This document shows positions 24,377 through 33,744 of a DNA stretch of 64,000 nt, one piece after another. Within the stretch, counting starts at the first letter, position 1. Each line of letters begins with the position of its first letter. The stretch is from an uncultured Fidelibacterota bacterium. Lineage in GTDB: Bacteria > Fidelibacterota > Marinisomatia > Marinisomatales > TCS55. The position numbers were made by a program, and so were the translations under genes. A model generated the notes under the pieces. The model worked only from the letters and a program-made list of their open reading frames with translations. It did no database searches and was not told the DNA's origin. The stretch is from positions 1-64,000 of the forward strand of contig CAJWZD010000009.1 in assembly GCA_913049685.1 (NCBI GenBank), read 5' to 3'.

Positions 24377-24646
24377 CTACAACAATTCTTCCTGATTACT
24401 TGAAATGTACTCTCTCAAGACTGGTTGAATAAAAATATTTTTTAAATTTAGTTTAGAAAATTCTTTGACTAAGACACCGAGTCTTTGATCAATTGGCTTT
24501 AACTTATTTAAAACAATATAAGATTCACTATTAACAGAACACATTCCACCCTGAAAGTCTCCTTTGCCTTGAACAATATTTATATTCATCTTTTCTGCAA
24601 GGTCTTCAAACAATGAAAGCAGTTTATCTGGTTTGGTTTTTACCAT
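24377..24646 (-). CDS. Hypothetical protein after mannose-1-phosphate guanylyltransferase
   Basis: About 89 residues from ATG 24646 (the track start at 24682 is a TTG inside the upstream gene). It reads IVQGKGDFQGGMCSVNSESYIVLNKLKPIDQRLGVL and ends PVLREYI. The pattern with a central VLNKxKPxxQRLxxL resembles small proteins widespread in FCB genomes whose role is unknown. The start follows the guanylyltransferase stop by four bases. Confidence 0.6.
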   Translation of the reverse strand: MVKTKPDKLLSLFEDLAEKMNINIVQGKGDFQGGMCSVNSESYIVLNKLKPIDQRLGVLVKEFSKLNLKNIFIQPVLREYISSNQEELL

Positions 24647-24650
24647 GGGA

Positions 24651-25709
24651 TTATAAAAGCTTTTTATTTTTTGATTTCTCAAGAAACTCTACTACTCTCT
24701 TCACTTCTTCAACGCGCGATCTTGGAATGACAAGAGTGGCATCATTAGTGCTAACAACAACTAAATCACTTTGACCAATAATAGCTGTAAATTGATTTTG
24801 CGATTCAATGAAATTATTGTTTCCATCAATAACAACGCCTTGACCGCGTATTGCATTATTGTCTTTATTTTTTGGAGCGAATTCAAAAACAGAATTCCAG
24901 GAACCCAAATCATTCCAGTCAAATTCTGCTTTAACAACATGAATATTTTTGGTCTTTTCTAATAATCCATAATCTATAGATTCGGATTCAATCCTACTCC
25001 ATAATCGAGAAAAATCTTTCTTATCTATAATGCGTTTTTCAATTTTCCCTAATTGGGAATCTAGCTCAAGCATGTGTGAACTTATTTCATTAAAAAAAGA
25101 GTCAATTCTCCAAATGAACATTCCACCGTTCCATAAAAAATCTCCGCTTTTTAAAAAACGTGCTGCAAGCTTTTTATGGGGTTTTTCCGCAAAAGTTTTA
25201 ACAGGAAATGCATTCAGGTGTTCGTAAGTACTTTTTTTGTTAAACTGAATATAGCCGTAGCCAGTCGCAGGATAATGAGGTTTAATTCCTATCGTAACCA
25301 ATGTTTGTTTTTTTGTAGCAATTTGAATTGCTGACCTCACTGATTTAGAAAACTTTTGAGCACCAACAATTAAATGATCAGCAGGGAAAACTCCCATGAC
25401 TGCGTCTGAGCGCTTTTGTTTAATGTATAATGCAGCGAGACCTATAGCTGGGGCAGTATTTTTTGCACTTGGCTCAATAATTATATTTTTAGGATCTACG
25501 CCTGAAATCGTTTTTTTTATTTTGGCCTCTAAATGTTTTCCAGAAATAATAAATATATCTTCAACATTTTTCGTTTTTCTGAGACGATCAACAGTCATCT
25601 GCAGCATTGAATTTTCACCTATAATATTTAGTAGTTGTTTGGGCTGATTTTTTCGACTAGCAGGCCAAAACCTGGTACCTCTTCCACCAGCTATTATCAC
25701 CGCGAACAT
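24651..25709 (-). CDS. manC: Mannose-1-phosphate guanylyltransferase
   Basis: 352 residues: the nucleotidyltransferase signature AGGRGTRFWPASRKNQPKQLL, then VFPADHLI with the metal-binding Asp, FAEKP, and LWNGGMFIWR. It makes GDP-mannose from GTP and mannose-1-phosphate for surface polysaccharide or glycoprotein synthesis. There is no C-terminal phosphomannose-isomerase cupin, so it is the single-domain type. It follows the Ig-like lipoprotein gene by seven bases. Confidence 0.93.
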   Translation of the reverse strand: MFAVIIAGGRGTRFWPASRKNQPKQLLNIIGENSMLQMTVDRLRKTKNVEDIFIISGKHLEAKIKKTISGVDPKNIIIEPSAKNTAPAIGLAALYIKQKRSDAVMGVFPADHLIVGAQKFSKSVRSAIQIATKKQTLVTIGIKPHYPATGYGYIQFNKKSTYEHLNAFPVKTFAEKPHKKLAARFLKSGDFLWNGGMFIWRIDSFFNEISSHMLELDSQLGKIEKRIIDKKDFSRLWSRIESESIDYGLLEKTKNIHVVKAEFDWNDLGSWNSVFEFAPKNKDNNAIRGQGVVIDGNNNFIESQNQFTAIIGQSDLVVVSTNDATLVIPRSRVEEVKRVVEFLEKSKNKKLL

Positions 25710-25716
25710 TTAATTC

Positions 25717-27378
25717 TCACTTTTCAATTTCAATTTTTCCAATATCTATTTCCCAGTTTGCCCTAACTTCAAAAGTATCAGAAGATATGTAAAACCACTC
25801 GCTTTTTTTTAATGGCATTATGGTGCCGTAATTAAAGATTCTATCTTTATTTGAATCGTTGATAACCATTAGCTCATATCTTCCTTCAGGTAATTCATTT
25901 ACATAGAATTCATCATTAGAATCTACATCAGAAACAAAGTACTCTGGGACTTTAGAAATTAATTTAAGCCGGATGATGGAAGGTTTTTGTGCTCCCACCA
26001 ATGATCCTAACAGTGTTCCATACCCAATCTTCTTTTTTGAAATCACATCAATACTTTTAATGGGATCAGGAAAAGATTTGCCCTCAATTGGGAGTAAGTA
26101 TTTTGAGAATAACAACAAACGGTAGGTTTTTTTCTCTTTCCATCCTTTTTTAGGTAGAAAAGTGAATTCCATAGGATTGACTTTAGTCATGCTTGCTAAT
26201 GTAGTGTCTGAATCTGAAATTATCTGAAATGCAGAATCTGAAAAAGACTCTATCGGTTTTGAAAAAACTACAGACAGTAAAGGGCCGCCTTTATTGTCTT
26301 TATTAATAATTGAGGTCAAAGGAGGTTTTAGTAGATAAAGATGCGATGAATCTGGATCGTTTGAAACTCGAAAACTTATTGCTGAATTAGAAGTTGACGG
26401 ACCAGAATTAGGAACAATTTTTTTAATATTCAAATTTACTTTACCTTCATTCAGTGTGTCGTTTAAGGTAAGTAAAAATCTTGACTTTTCGCTAGAGTCC
26501 TGATAATAGTTTGGTATTAATTCAGAAGAATCTGAATCAATGATTTTTACTCCCTCAAAAGATATATCGTTCAATGATTGATTGAAATGCATCCAGCCCC
26601 ATCGTGGCCCTTTCCAATCAACATGAGTGAGTTTTATTTTTGGAGTTTCGCGATGAATCATGAATGAAATATTCTTTATTACTTCATTTGAAGAAAGATT
26701 GTAGACGAGTTGAGGTCCAAGACCATAAGCTATCCTCTCTCTATTGAGAGGTAGTCCTGCTGCACTGCGGTCTACAGCCAAGGCACCATATTCCCCATTT
26801 GATAAATAATTAAATTGAAAGAAGCCTTTGTCATCTGCTTCAGATACGTATAATGGTTTGGAAAAAAATAATGTATCTATTATGTCGCCATTTAATTTCC
26901 ATAAATGAACGGCATATTTTTCTTCACCAAAGACCCTACCCATTATTTTCCCATTTTCAATAGTGCTACCAGTACTAAATGCAATTTGAATTGATTTATC
27001 TAAAGCGACATTCCTTTCATCGGTTAAAGTGCGATTGATGGAAATAATGTAAGTTTGATTTAATAGCAGCTCTTCTGGAAAGAAAAGATGAATTTCATCA
27101 TCCTTATAAATTACATCAACAGGAGTTTGTGGTTCCGGTGAAATAGAGATCGCTCTATCAATGGATTTCTTATCTATGTACTCAGAAAATTGTAATATAA
27201 CCTTTCCTCCCATGAATTCAGTGCTTCCCGATTCTGGTATAGAACCTATGAACTTTGGAGCAGTTTCATCATCCGGTCCTCCGCTTGGTGGAGCAATAGC
27301 TGCGCAAGAATAAATAGCTAAACCAATACCCAGACTACTTAGAAAATAAAATGTTTTTGTAATAATTGCTCTTTTCAA
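25717..27378 (-). CDS. Ig-like domain (SbsA/Big_5 type) lipoprotein
   Basis: 553 residues. The signal peptide has lipobox YSCA, followed by the typical APPSGGPDDETAPKFIGSIP. An SbsA Ig-like domain (about 35-135: VILQFSEYIDKKSIDRAISISP, INRTLTDERNVALDKSIQIAFSTG) is followed by a carboxypeptidase-regulatory-like module (ADDKGFFQFNYLSNGEYGALAVD) and further beta domains. This is the common outer-surface lipoprotein of Bacteroidota-like genomes. It is probably structural or cell-envelope associated; the exact role is unknown. Confidence 0.8.
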   Translation of the reverse strand: MKRAIITKTFYFLSSLGIGLAIYSCAAIAPPSGGPDDETAPKFIGSIPESGSTEFMGGKVILQFSEYIDKKSIDRAISISPEPQTPVDVIYKDDEIHLFFPEELLLNQTYIISINRTLTDERNVALDKSIQIAFSTGSTIENGKIMGRVFGEEKYAVHLWKLNGDIIDTLFFSKPLYVSEADDKGFFQFNYLSNGEYGALAVDRSAAGLPLNRERIAYGLGPQLVYNLSSNEVIKNISFMIHRETPKIKLTHVDWKGPRWGWMHFNQSLNDISFEGVKIIDSDSSELIPNYYQDSSEKSRFLLTLNDTLNEGKVNLNIKKIVPNSGPSTSNSAISFRVSNDPDSSHLYLLKPPLTSIINKDNKGGPLLSVVFSKPIESFSDSAFQIISDSDTTLASMTKVNPMEFTFLPKKGWKEKKTYRLLLFSKYLLPIEGKSFPDPIKSIDVISKKKIGYGTLLGSLVGAQKPSIIRLKLISKVPEYFVSDVDSNDEFYVNELPEGRYELMVINDSNKDRIFNYGTIMPLKKSEWFYISSDTFEVRANWEIDIGKIEIEK

Positions 27379-27453
27379 AAGTAAATTAAATTATTAATCA
27401 GAAGATAAATTTACAGGATTTCTTATTGAAATCGTATTATTATCATTATTCTA

Positions 27454-28383
27454 ATGTCCGATTTAAAAAAACTAATCTATAAGGCACAATGCATTGGCAA
27501 TGTTGAACCAATTGAATACATGGTCCCCTATCCCAACTTAAGAGCTTTGATCGAAGGTCAAAATATAAAATACGGTAAAAAGATGGTCTATGCAGATTAT
27601 GAATTAAGTTCAGATAAAATATATAGGATGGCGCAGCAATCTGCAAACCTCTTCTTGTCACTTGGCGTAAAACCAAAAGAAAGAGTAATGATTCAAGCGC
27701 TTCCATTTCCTGAATCTGAAATTGCTATGCTTGGTGCGTGGACACTTGGGTCATCTCTGGTCTTTACGAGTGATCATGATTATTCTCGTGCAATTAAAGC
27801 TTCGAAACCAAGCTTAATCATCTCACAGGAAATGCAATTTTTAGAAAAAATTAAAGAACAGTCAGATGAATTCATTCCCAAGGTTAAGGCGTTTCTAGAA
27901 GATGAGGCTGTAGTTTTTTGGACAGATGGACGTGGAATTAGATTGAGCCACTACAATATTTTGGTTAATACAAATGGTATACAGCATGCGATAGATCTTT
28001 ACGAAGATCAATTTTTTGATATTAAAATAGAAGCAAATTCAATGCCATGGGTGATTCTAAAAGTTGTACTTCCGCTTTACAGCGGAGCTCCAATTAGCAA
28101 AGATAAGGCCGATATATCTTTTGGTGAAAAAGATGCGGATTATATCATCAAGTACAATTGGGATTCCATTTCAAACTCTTTACCTAATGAGCTAAATGTA
28201 TGCAACGAGAATAGTGGTTTTATTAGCATTGGGAAAGAACCGATCCATCTTACTGAAGTGAATGATCTCAACAAACCTACCGCCATCAATGGTCATTCTG
28301 TGATGATGGGGTATTTAAATAAAAAAGAGAATAAAAAAGTATTTAAAAAAGGGAGGCTCTACATTCAAACAAAATCTGATTAA
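27454..28383 (+). CDS. Truncated AMP-dependent ligase-like (ANL superfamily) protein
   Basis: 309 residues. The pattern of an acyl-CoA synthetase is visible but shortened: an N-terminal YADYELSSDKIYRMAQQSANLFLSLGVKPKERVMI, LGAWTLGSSLVFTSDHD, a degenerate P-loop equivalent (VVFWTDGRGIRLSHYNILVNTNG in place of TSGTTGxPKGV), and GYLNKKENKKVFKKGRLYIQT, where it ends. Normal enzymes run to about 500 residues or more with a C-terminal lid. The AMP-binding loop and the lid are gone, so catalysis is doubtful. It may be a binding or regulatory derivative. It is divergent from the lipoprotein gene and its end overlaps the next gene by four bases. Confidence 0.7.
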   Translation: MSDLKKLIYKAQCIGNVEPIEYMVPYPNLRALIEGQNIKYGKKMVYADYELSSDKIYRMAQQSANLFLSLGVKPKERVMIQALPFPESEIAMLGAWTLGSSLVFTSDHDYSRAIKASKPSLIISQEMQFLEKIKEQSDEFIPKVKAFLEDEAVVFWTDGRGIRLSHYNILVNTNGIQHAIDLYEDQFFDIKIEANSMPWVILKVVLPLYSGAPISKDKADISFGEKDADYIIKYNWDSISNSLPNELNVCNENSGFISIGKEPIHLTEVNDLNKPTAINGHSVMMGYLNKKENKKVFKKGRLYIQTKSD

Positions 28384-29081
28384 GGTAAGTTCTCATTGGC
28401 ATATTTTAGCATTTTCTTCTGCATGCTAAGCCATCCGAGTCGCACTTCAATATTTATATATCTTACGCCCCATTTTAATGCTGCCCAAGATAAAGACCCA
28501 TCATCATCTTCGGGGTAACTTTCCTGAAGCACAACATTATAAGGCGACTTAGAAAGTATCTCGAAATCTTTTCGGTTTGTACAGAGATAAAAGTCGCGAG
28601 GGTTTTGATTTTTCTTAATTGATACGGTATCGCTTTTAGAAACTTCCTGGTATACATTATACCCTTTAAAATTATTATGGAGTGCAATCAAAAGTTCTCC
28701 ATCTGAAGGAAATATCGTATTTAAAAAATCTTCCCTTTCTTGATCCATAGCATTTAAAACTGATGACTTCTTTTTGTTTGTCCAGTTCGGATTATACTTG
28801 TGGAGATTTTTTTTTGCACCTTCAGATGAGAAAATTCTATTCGGATCTATTAGGCCATCTGCAACTATGATCTCTCTTGTCTCGCTTTGAATGAGAAAAG
28901 CTTTACCCTCATTTCGATGCATATGATCATTAAGAGCCATTTTTGCCGTTTTTTCATCGCCATGAAGCCAAATGTAATGCCTATTAGATTTTCCTTTTTC
29001 CACAACCTGAAATGAGATTTCACCAAATTGAATCTCATCAGAAATCGCTAAATAGGATAAGAATAAGATTATTTTAAACAT
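28380..29081 (-). CDS. M14-like (AstE/AspA-type) metallopeptidase-like exported protein
   Basis: 233 residues with a short N-terminal hydrophobic segment. Motifs of the zinc carboxypeptidase fold appear in order: HGDE (H40, E43) in IWLHGDEKTAKMAL, DPNRIF (79-84, the DLNRxF equivalent), a His in LIALHNNFKGY (H135) and a Glu late in YINIEVRLGW (E212), matching the catalytic Glu. It may remove a terminal residue from a peptide or amide. It is far shorter than classic carboxypeptidase A. Its 3' end overlaps the convergent AMP-ligase-like gene. Confidence 0.55.
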   Translation of the reverse strand: MFKIILFLSYLAISDEIQFGEISFQVVEKGKSNRHYIWLHGDEKTAKMALNDHMHRNEGKAFLIQSETREIIVADGLIDPNRIFSSEGAKKNLHKYNPNWTNKKKSSVLNAMDQEREDFLNTIFPSDGELLIALHNNFKGYNVYQEVSKSDTVSIKKNQNPRDFYLCTNRKDFEILSKSPYNVVLQESYPEDDDGSLSWAALKWGVRYINIEVRLGWLSMQKKMLKYANENLP

Positions 29082-29146
29082 TTATTTGTCTAAAATTAAG
29101 AAAAATCAGTTTGACATAGATATTATAAAAAAATAAAAATGAAGAA

Positions 29147-29866
29147 TTATCCCCCCGAAATAATAATTAAAGTAACAACCATTAAAGCAGCTGTACCAGC
29201 TGGAGCAAGGCATTGTTCTCTTCTTAGTCTTTTAATCTCTTTCATATAAATTTCTTTGTATTGTTTTTTTAAACTAGGGTCTAGATCTTTATAAAATTTG
29301 CTTTCAGGCGCAGATACTCCCACGTCTCCCATAATGGCTAAAGTCATTAGGGGGATAGTGATAAATGGAATTGGATTAAGACAAGCGCCTGTACCAAGTA
29401 CCGTGTTAATTAATCCATTGTTCTTATTACCCGCCTCTCTCTTTGCTCTCGAAGCAATATTTTGGGATGTGAATCTATTATCTTTTGAAGCGCTTTCCTT
29501 AATAACCGGTGCACTAGCAGATCGTCTAGCAGACATTGGTACTCCACCAATTGATAAAGATTTAATATTGATTCTTTCAACCGTAACTATACCTAGCATT
29601 TCTGATTCGACAATGATTTTTTCTTGATCTTGACTAATTAATTTTCCTTGGACAATATCTCCCGTAACCAAGACAAGTTTTGCCATCATCCCTTCTGTCT
29701 TTTTTTCAATAGGTTTTCCGGTATTTGGATCGAATTTTTGCTTGATCTCTTCGCCAGTATTAGGGTCAAACTTTTTTCTTTCGATTGGTTCACCTGTATT
29801 AGGATCGTATTGCACTTGTCCCGCAAGACAGCTAAACAGAAAAATGAAAGTGACTAATTTTATCAT
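29147..29866 (-). CDS. Exported protein with tandem FDPNTGxxI repeats and a small beta domain
   Basis: 239 residues. After a signal peptide (FIFLFSCLAG) there are three copies of (Y/F)DPNTGExIxxK (about 20-52). Next comes a small beta module, AKLVLVTGDIVQGKLISQDQEKI, with an Sm-like GxxxxGxI pattern. Two hydrophobic helices near the end (FITIPLMTLAIMG and AALMVVTLIII) suggest membrane association. DPxTG also occurs in the exported protein at 32818. No known family is recognised. Confidence 0.6.
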   Translation of the reverse strand: MIKLVTFIFLFSCLAGQVQYDPNTGEPIERKKFDPNTGEEIKQKFDPNTGKPIEKKTEGMMAKLVLVTGDIVQGKLISQDQEKIIVESEMLGIVTVERINIKSLSIGGVPMSARRSASAPVIKESASKDNRFTSQNIASRAKREAGNKNNGLINTVLGTGACLNPIPFITIPLMTLAIMGDVGVSAPESKFYKDLDPSLKKQYKEIYMKEIKRLRREQCLAPAGTAALMVVTLIIISGG

Positions 29867-29884
29867 TACTAAAACATTCTATTT

Positions 29885-31396
29885 CTAGAATTCAAAAAAC
29901 TCCCAATAGAAATCAAGGAAAGGCTGCTGAAAATGTACACCAATTCTAAAATTATCAGTTGGAGCGTATAGCAATCCAAAATCAAAATCAAACATGCTTT
30001 TTTTGCCTTTAATTGAGTCAATTGATAATGGCGTTGAACCGTCAGATCCAGTATAGTCTTGGAATGCATCTCCAGCATCCATACTTCTGTAGCCATTGTC
30101 AATCCAAGTTGACGCAACAAACTTTAGGTCTTTTCTTAGATCGTAGTCTAAACTTGCCCATAGCCTGTAGGGTATTTTATAGTTCTCATCATCAAAAGTA
30201 TAACCTGACTTAAGATAACCTTGTATATTATCTTGAAAAGCATTTGAAACTTTACCTCCAACTGTCCATCCTACTTTTCCGCGGCCAGTCGGGTTAGTTC
30301 TGTGTGATGTGTAAACCAAATAAGCTTCAACGTAAACAGGATTTTCCTCAATATTAGGGTCTTTCATCACATCTTCGATCTCAAGATTTACTAGATTAAT
30401 AGTAGTGTCTGACTTGCCATCAACCTTAATAGCATGGGCATACTTTCCAATTGTGGATTTAACAGGATACGAACGGTGAAAGCCAAGCCCAACAGACATA
30501 CTGCTCTCTTTATCCGCTGACTTTTTATGTCTAAACCTTAATCTAGGATATAAGTTTAAATCACCATTGAAATTAGATGCGTATTTAGTGGTTAATTGGA
30601 ACCTATCTGTCAATCCATACCCCAAAGACATTCCGCTTATATAAAATGTGTTTGGAGCTAGAAGATTTGCTGTTGGATCAAGAAAAACCGAAAGCAGGTT
30701 TGCCTCTCCAATGTAAAAACGCTTAGTCATTTCTGTTTGAGGGTCCCTAATGCCTCCATGGTATCTGCTCATCTTATCAATATTTCTCTTGTGTATAACA
30801 GCATCTCCATATTGTGTGCGTATTGAAAACTCTTCATTTGTCTCTTTAAGTACATGACCTACAAATTTTTCACCCTTTTTATTTGTGATTTCTGCAGTTT
30901 CTGCTAAAAACTCATCTTTTGGAATTTTGAATTCTCCAGATTCGGTTAAAAGAGTAACAAGGTTGTCGTTCACTCCAGTAATTTCGCCTTCGCTTATTGA
31001 CCCATCTTTAAAATGAAATCTTTTTTTCATTCCAACTTCTAAAACACTCGCAGCAATCAAGTCCTTGCTTTGCGCTGAACCTTGCTGGCTTGTGGATTGA
31101 GTATTTTCAACAACTTGCCGTGGAGGATTAATATATTCTAAAACTGAATTTTTGGATATAGTACCATCCTGAAAACCTTTTATTATCTCAACACCTTCTG
31201 ATTGGGTTAATTGATACAATGGTCTATTATAACGCTTTTTTAAATAACTGTCTAGATTGTTATTTGATAGCCCAGCATCACTCGATAGGTTATTTATTGC
31301 CTTTTGCTGACCAAATAGAATGGTCTCCTCTTGAGCGTGAAGTGCAAAACTTAAAAATAAAATAACTAATAAATAATTAAGCCTACGTTTGTTCAT
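29885..31396 (-). CDS. Outer-membrane beta-barrel protein with Sm-like N-terminal repeats
   Basis: 503 residues: a signal peptide (LLVILFLSFALHAQ), an Asn/Gln-rich linker, two or three Sm-like small beta repeats (about 125-215: MKKRFHFKDGSISEGEITGV, NKKGEKFVGHVLKETNEEF), then a barrel of alternating strands ending in YWEFFEF, the aromatic end of an outer-membrane protein. The start is supported by a divergent promoter region with the HTH-PAS gene at 31397-31538. Function unknown. Confidence 0.65.
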   Translation of the reverse strand: MNKRRLNYLLVILFLSFALHAQEETILFGQQKAINNLSSDAGLSNNNLDSYLKKRYNRPLYQLTQSEGVEIIKGFQDGTISKNSVLEYINPPRQVVENTQSTSQQGSAQSKDLIAASVLEVGMKKRFHFKDGSISEGEITGVNDNLVTLLTESGEFKIPKDEFLAETAEITNKKGEKFVGHVLKETNEEFSIRTQYGDAVIHKRNIDKMSRYHGGIRDPQTEMTKRFYIGEANLLSVFLDPTANLLAPNTFYISGMSLGYGLTDRFQLTTKYASNFNGDLNLYPRLRFRHKKSADKESSMSVGLGFHRSYPVKSTIGKYAHAIKVDGKSDTTINLVNLEIEDVMKDPNIEENPVYVEAYLVYTSHRTNPTGRGKVGWTVGGKVSNAFQDNIQGYLKSGYTFDDENYKIPYRLWASLDYDLRKDLKFVASTWIDNGYRSMDAGDAFQDYTGSDGSTPLSIDSIKGKKSMFDFDFGLLYAPTDNFRIGVHFQQPFLDFYWEFFEF

Positions 31397-31538
31397 TTTG
31401 CGATCCTTGTTATTTTAGTAAATATAATAACAATATTAAAATTAAATATATTAAATAGCAACAATAATTCATTAATAATGAATTTTATTAATTTTTAATT
31501 AAATTGATTCATTAAAAATTTATATTTAGATTGTTTTA

Positions 31539-32228
31539 ATGAATAAAGCGCAAAAATTAATAAATCGCATAATGTTGGAAAATGGATTAAGACACAAATA
31601 TCAAGTTGCTGAATATTTTGGGGTTACCCCTCAAGCGATTAGCACATGGCTCACAAAAGGTGAAGTGCCGTCAAAACACCAGCTGAAAGTAAGAAGTGAG
31701 GTTGAGCAAACTGAAATGCCAGATCATCATGAACCTACATCTGAAGATAGAAAAACGGTTATTGATTATCTTATAAATGAAAATGTTACCCTAAAAAATC
31801 AAATTGCCAATCTGAAAGCTGAGCTTCAAATGTCAAAATCAAAAGGCAATGATGATTTAATATCCAAAATTAACTCAAAATCATTGGTATTAAAGGGGCG
31901 AGTTACAGATGGAATGATAACAGAGATTGGGGGAGATTGGCACAGATTGCTAGGATACAAGGAATCTGATCTCGTAAATCATAAATACGATGAAGGGTTC
32001 ATTCATAAAGAAGATGCTTTTAAAATTCAACAAAACCAAGCTAACCTGCTGCGATCAACAGGATTAAAAGAATCCAGATTTAGCACCATTAGAAGATGGA
32101 AGCATAAAAAAAATAATGAATATATAATGCTATGCATGGTATGGTATGTTGATATTGAGAATGATGAGATTGAAATTATTGCAAAACCAATTGACCACCA
32201 AATTCAAGATACGTTATTTGCGAACTAA
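31539..32228 (+). CDS. CI-type helix-turn-helix regulator with a PAS domain
   Basis: 229 residues. Residues 1-58 form a CI-repressor-like HTH (NRIMLENGLRHKYQVAEYFGVTPQAISTWLTKG). A coiled stretch (about 75-105, LKNQIANLKAELQMSK) leads to a PAS domain (about 120-225, GDWHRLLGYKESDLVNHKYDEGFIHKEDAFKI). It likely binds DNA in response to a ligand or redox signal sensed by PAS. It is transcribed away from the outer-membrane protein gene and into the exported-protein run, so these are natural targets. Confidence 0.8.
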   Translation: MNKAQKLINRIMLENGLRHKYQVAEYFGVTPQAISTWLTKGEVPSKHQLKVRSEVEQTEMPDHHEPTSEDRKTVIDYLINENVTLKNQIANLKAELQMSKSKGNDDLISKINSKSLVLKGRVTDGMITEIGGDWHRLLGYKESDLVNHKYDEGFIHKEDAFKIQQNQANLLRSTGLKESRFSTIRRWKHKKNNEYIMLCMVWYVDIENDEIEIIAKPIDHQIQDTLFAN

Positions 32229-32230
32229 CT

Positions 32231-32821
32231 ATGAGTCATGTATTGAATAAATTTAAACTTTTGAGGCCGTTATGGATTGTAGGGTTAATTAGTTTTAGCT
32301 TTTCGCAAGACAAGGAAGAAAGAACTCCGCTATGGATAGAAAAAGATGACATTATTATCTCTATCAAACCAAATGCTTTGATGTCGCTTAAAAGCTCGGA
32401 TACAAACGATGAAAAAATTATTAAATATTTTGACGTTGACCACAAAAAGAGGGAGATATATTGCAACATAGATGGTAGTTCAGAAATTCTTTCTTACAAC
32501 TTTGATAATATCGAGTATTTCAAGCCACTTAAAAAAGGTGTACCCTATGCTGTAAAAGTAGTTGCGCTATCTGGAGTTTTAGGAGCAGGTTTAGGATATT
32601 ACAATATTACAAGTAGCAGCCCCAAAGAAAGTGATTCAGAGAAGATATTTCAAGCAGCGTTCTCAGGCTCAATAATAAGCGGTTTTATTGGGAGCTATGT
32701 CTTTTCAGAAAAAAGACCTTATGTAAGTTCTTTTGTTTATATAGATGACAATGGTGAATCAGTACGAAAATTTCCTGAATTGATTCAAATCGGAAAAGAT
32801 GATTGGATAATAATTGAATGA
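32231..32821 (+). CDS. Hypothetical exported/membrane protein
   Basis: 196 residues. It has an N-terminal export signal (LLRPLWIVGLISFSFSQ), a small beta module (DIIISIKPNALMSLKSSD... SYNFDNIEYFKPL) and two hydrophobic helices (VVALSGVLGAGLGYY, AFSGSIISGFIGSYVF). It is two bases after the HTH-PAS gene and overlaps the next gene by four, so the three form an operon. No family is recognised. Confidence 0.6.
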   Translation: MSHVLNKFKLLRPLWIVGLISFSFSQDKEERTPLWIEKDDIIISIKPNALMSLKSSDTNDEKIIKYFDVDHKKREIYCNIDGSSEILSYNFDNIEYFKPLKKGVPYAVKVVALSGVLGAGLGYYNITSSSPKESDSEKIFQAAFSGSIISGFIGSYVFSEKRPYVSSFVYIDDNGESVRKFPELIQIGKDDWIIIE

Positions 32822-33708
32822 AAATTCTATCCAAATTCCTTACTGTTATTTTATTTCTAATATCTCCTCTTATATCTGATACCATAATATTTAACGATGG
32901 TCAAATGCTAATAGGAGCGTTAATAAAGATTACAAAAGAGCATCCATACGATCCAAAGACAGGAGCAGAACAAGAGGTGCTCTTTAAAGTAGAAAAATAT
33001 AATTTGAATATGGTTCCAAAAAACTTTGTCATAAATAAAAGCGATGATAATGTGTTTATGTTTGATGTAAATAGTATCTATAAAATTGAAGATGAATATG
33101 GGATGCTTATTTTTTCATCAAACAAAAAATTAGCTTCTAGCACTGGAATTAGAAAAGTAAATCCAGAAACCGGAAATACATTAGAAATAGTTCCAACAAA
33201 TTTAATTATAAAAAAGAATGAAAAAATTAATGAGATCTATCAAGGTTCTGAAATTAGCTTATATTTCTACAACCCTGTTTTTGGGTCTCGCGCAATACCA
33301 ACTAGGATACTTGAAGAAGTTAAATATCAAGGTATTGGGGTGGACTCCGGTTCACAAAAATACTTTGTCAAAACAAATGCAGGTGCTTTTGAAATTGCAA
33401 ATATTCGAAAGGTGGAATACATAACCGATAGAGAGAATAGGGCAATAGAAGGATTTCTAATTTATGGAGGAATTTCTTTGGCTGCAGGGGGCTTGCTTAT
33501 GCTAACAGACTCCGGTGCTAATACTGCAAATGGGGGTCCTGGAATATTAGGGGCTTTGTTAGTTATTGCTTCTCCTTTTGCTGGTTTTTACGGAGCAATG
33601 GAAAATTGGAGTGTATCAGCAAAGAAAGGTTTTGATATTTATAAAGGCGCTTGGGAGTTTGATATAGATTCCATGGTCCGTAACGTTAAATCAGCGGAAC
33701 AAAATTAA
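32818..33708 (+). CDS. Hypothetical exported protein with small beta modules and C-terminal helices
   Basis: 296 residues. It has a signal peptide (FLTVILFLISPLISD), then an Sm-like segment (TIIFNDGQMLIGALIKITKEH) and the motif YDPKTG, echoing the DPNTG repeats of the protein at 29147. A second beta segment (YFVKTNAGAFEIANIRKVEYI) precedes two hydrophobic helices (YGGISLAAGGLLMLTD, GALLVIASPFAGFYGAM). It is the third gene of the operon started by the HTH-PAS regulator. Function unknown. Confidence 0.6.
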   Translation: MKILSKFLTVILFLISPLISDTIIFNDGQMLIGALIKITKEHPYDPKTGAEQEVLFKVEKYNLNMVPKNFVINKSDDNVFMFDVNSIYKIEDEYGMLIFSSNKKLASSTGIRKVNPETGNTLEIVPTNLIIKKNEKINEIYQGSEISLYFYNPVFGSRAIPTRILEEVKYQGIGVDSGSQKYFVKTNAGAFEIANIRKVEYITDRENRAIEGFLIYGGISLAAGGLLMLTDSGANTANGGPGILGALLVIASPFAGFYGAMENWSVSAKKGFDIYKGAWEFDIDSMVRNVKSAEQN

Positions 33709-33744
33709 TTTTATCTAAGTTTAAAGATTGAAAGGATAATCATT

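Noticed and set aside
27446-27706. Minus-strand ORF of 86 residues overlapping the ligase-like gene
   Set aside because: Antisense to the start of the AMP-ligase-like gene; no motif and no ribosome site.
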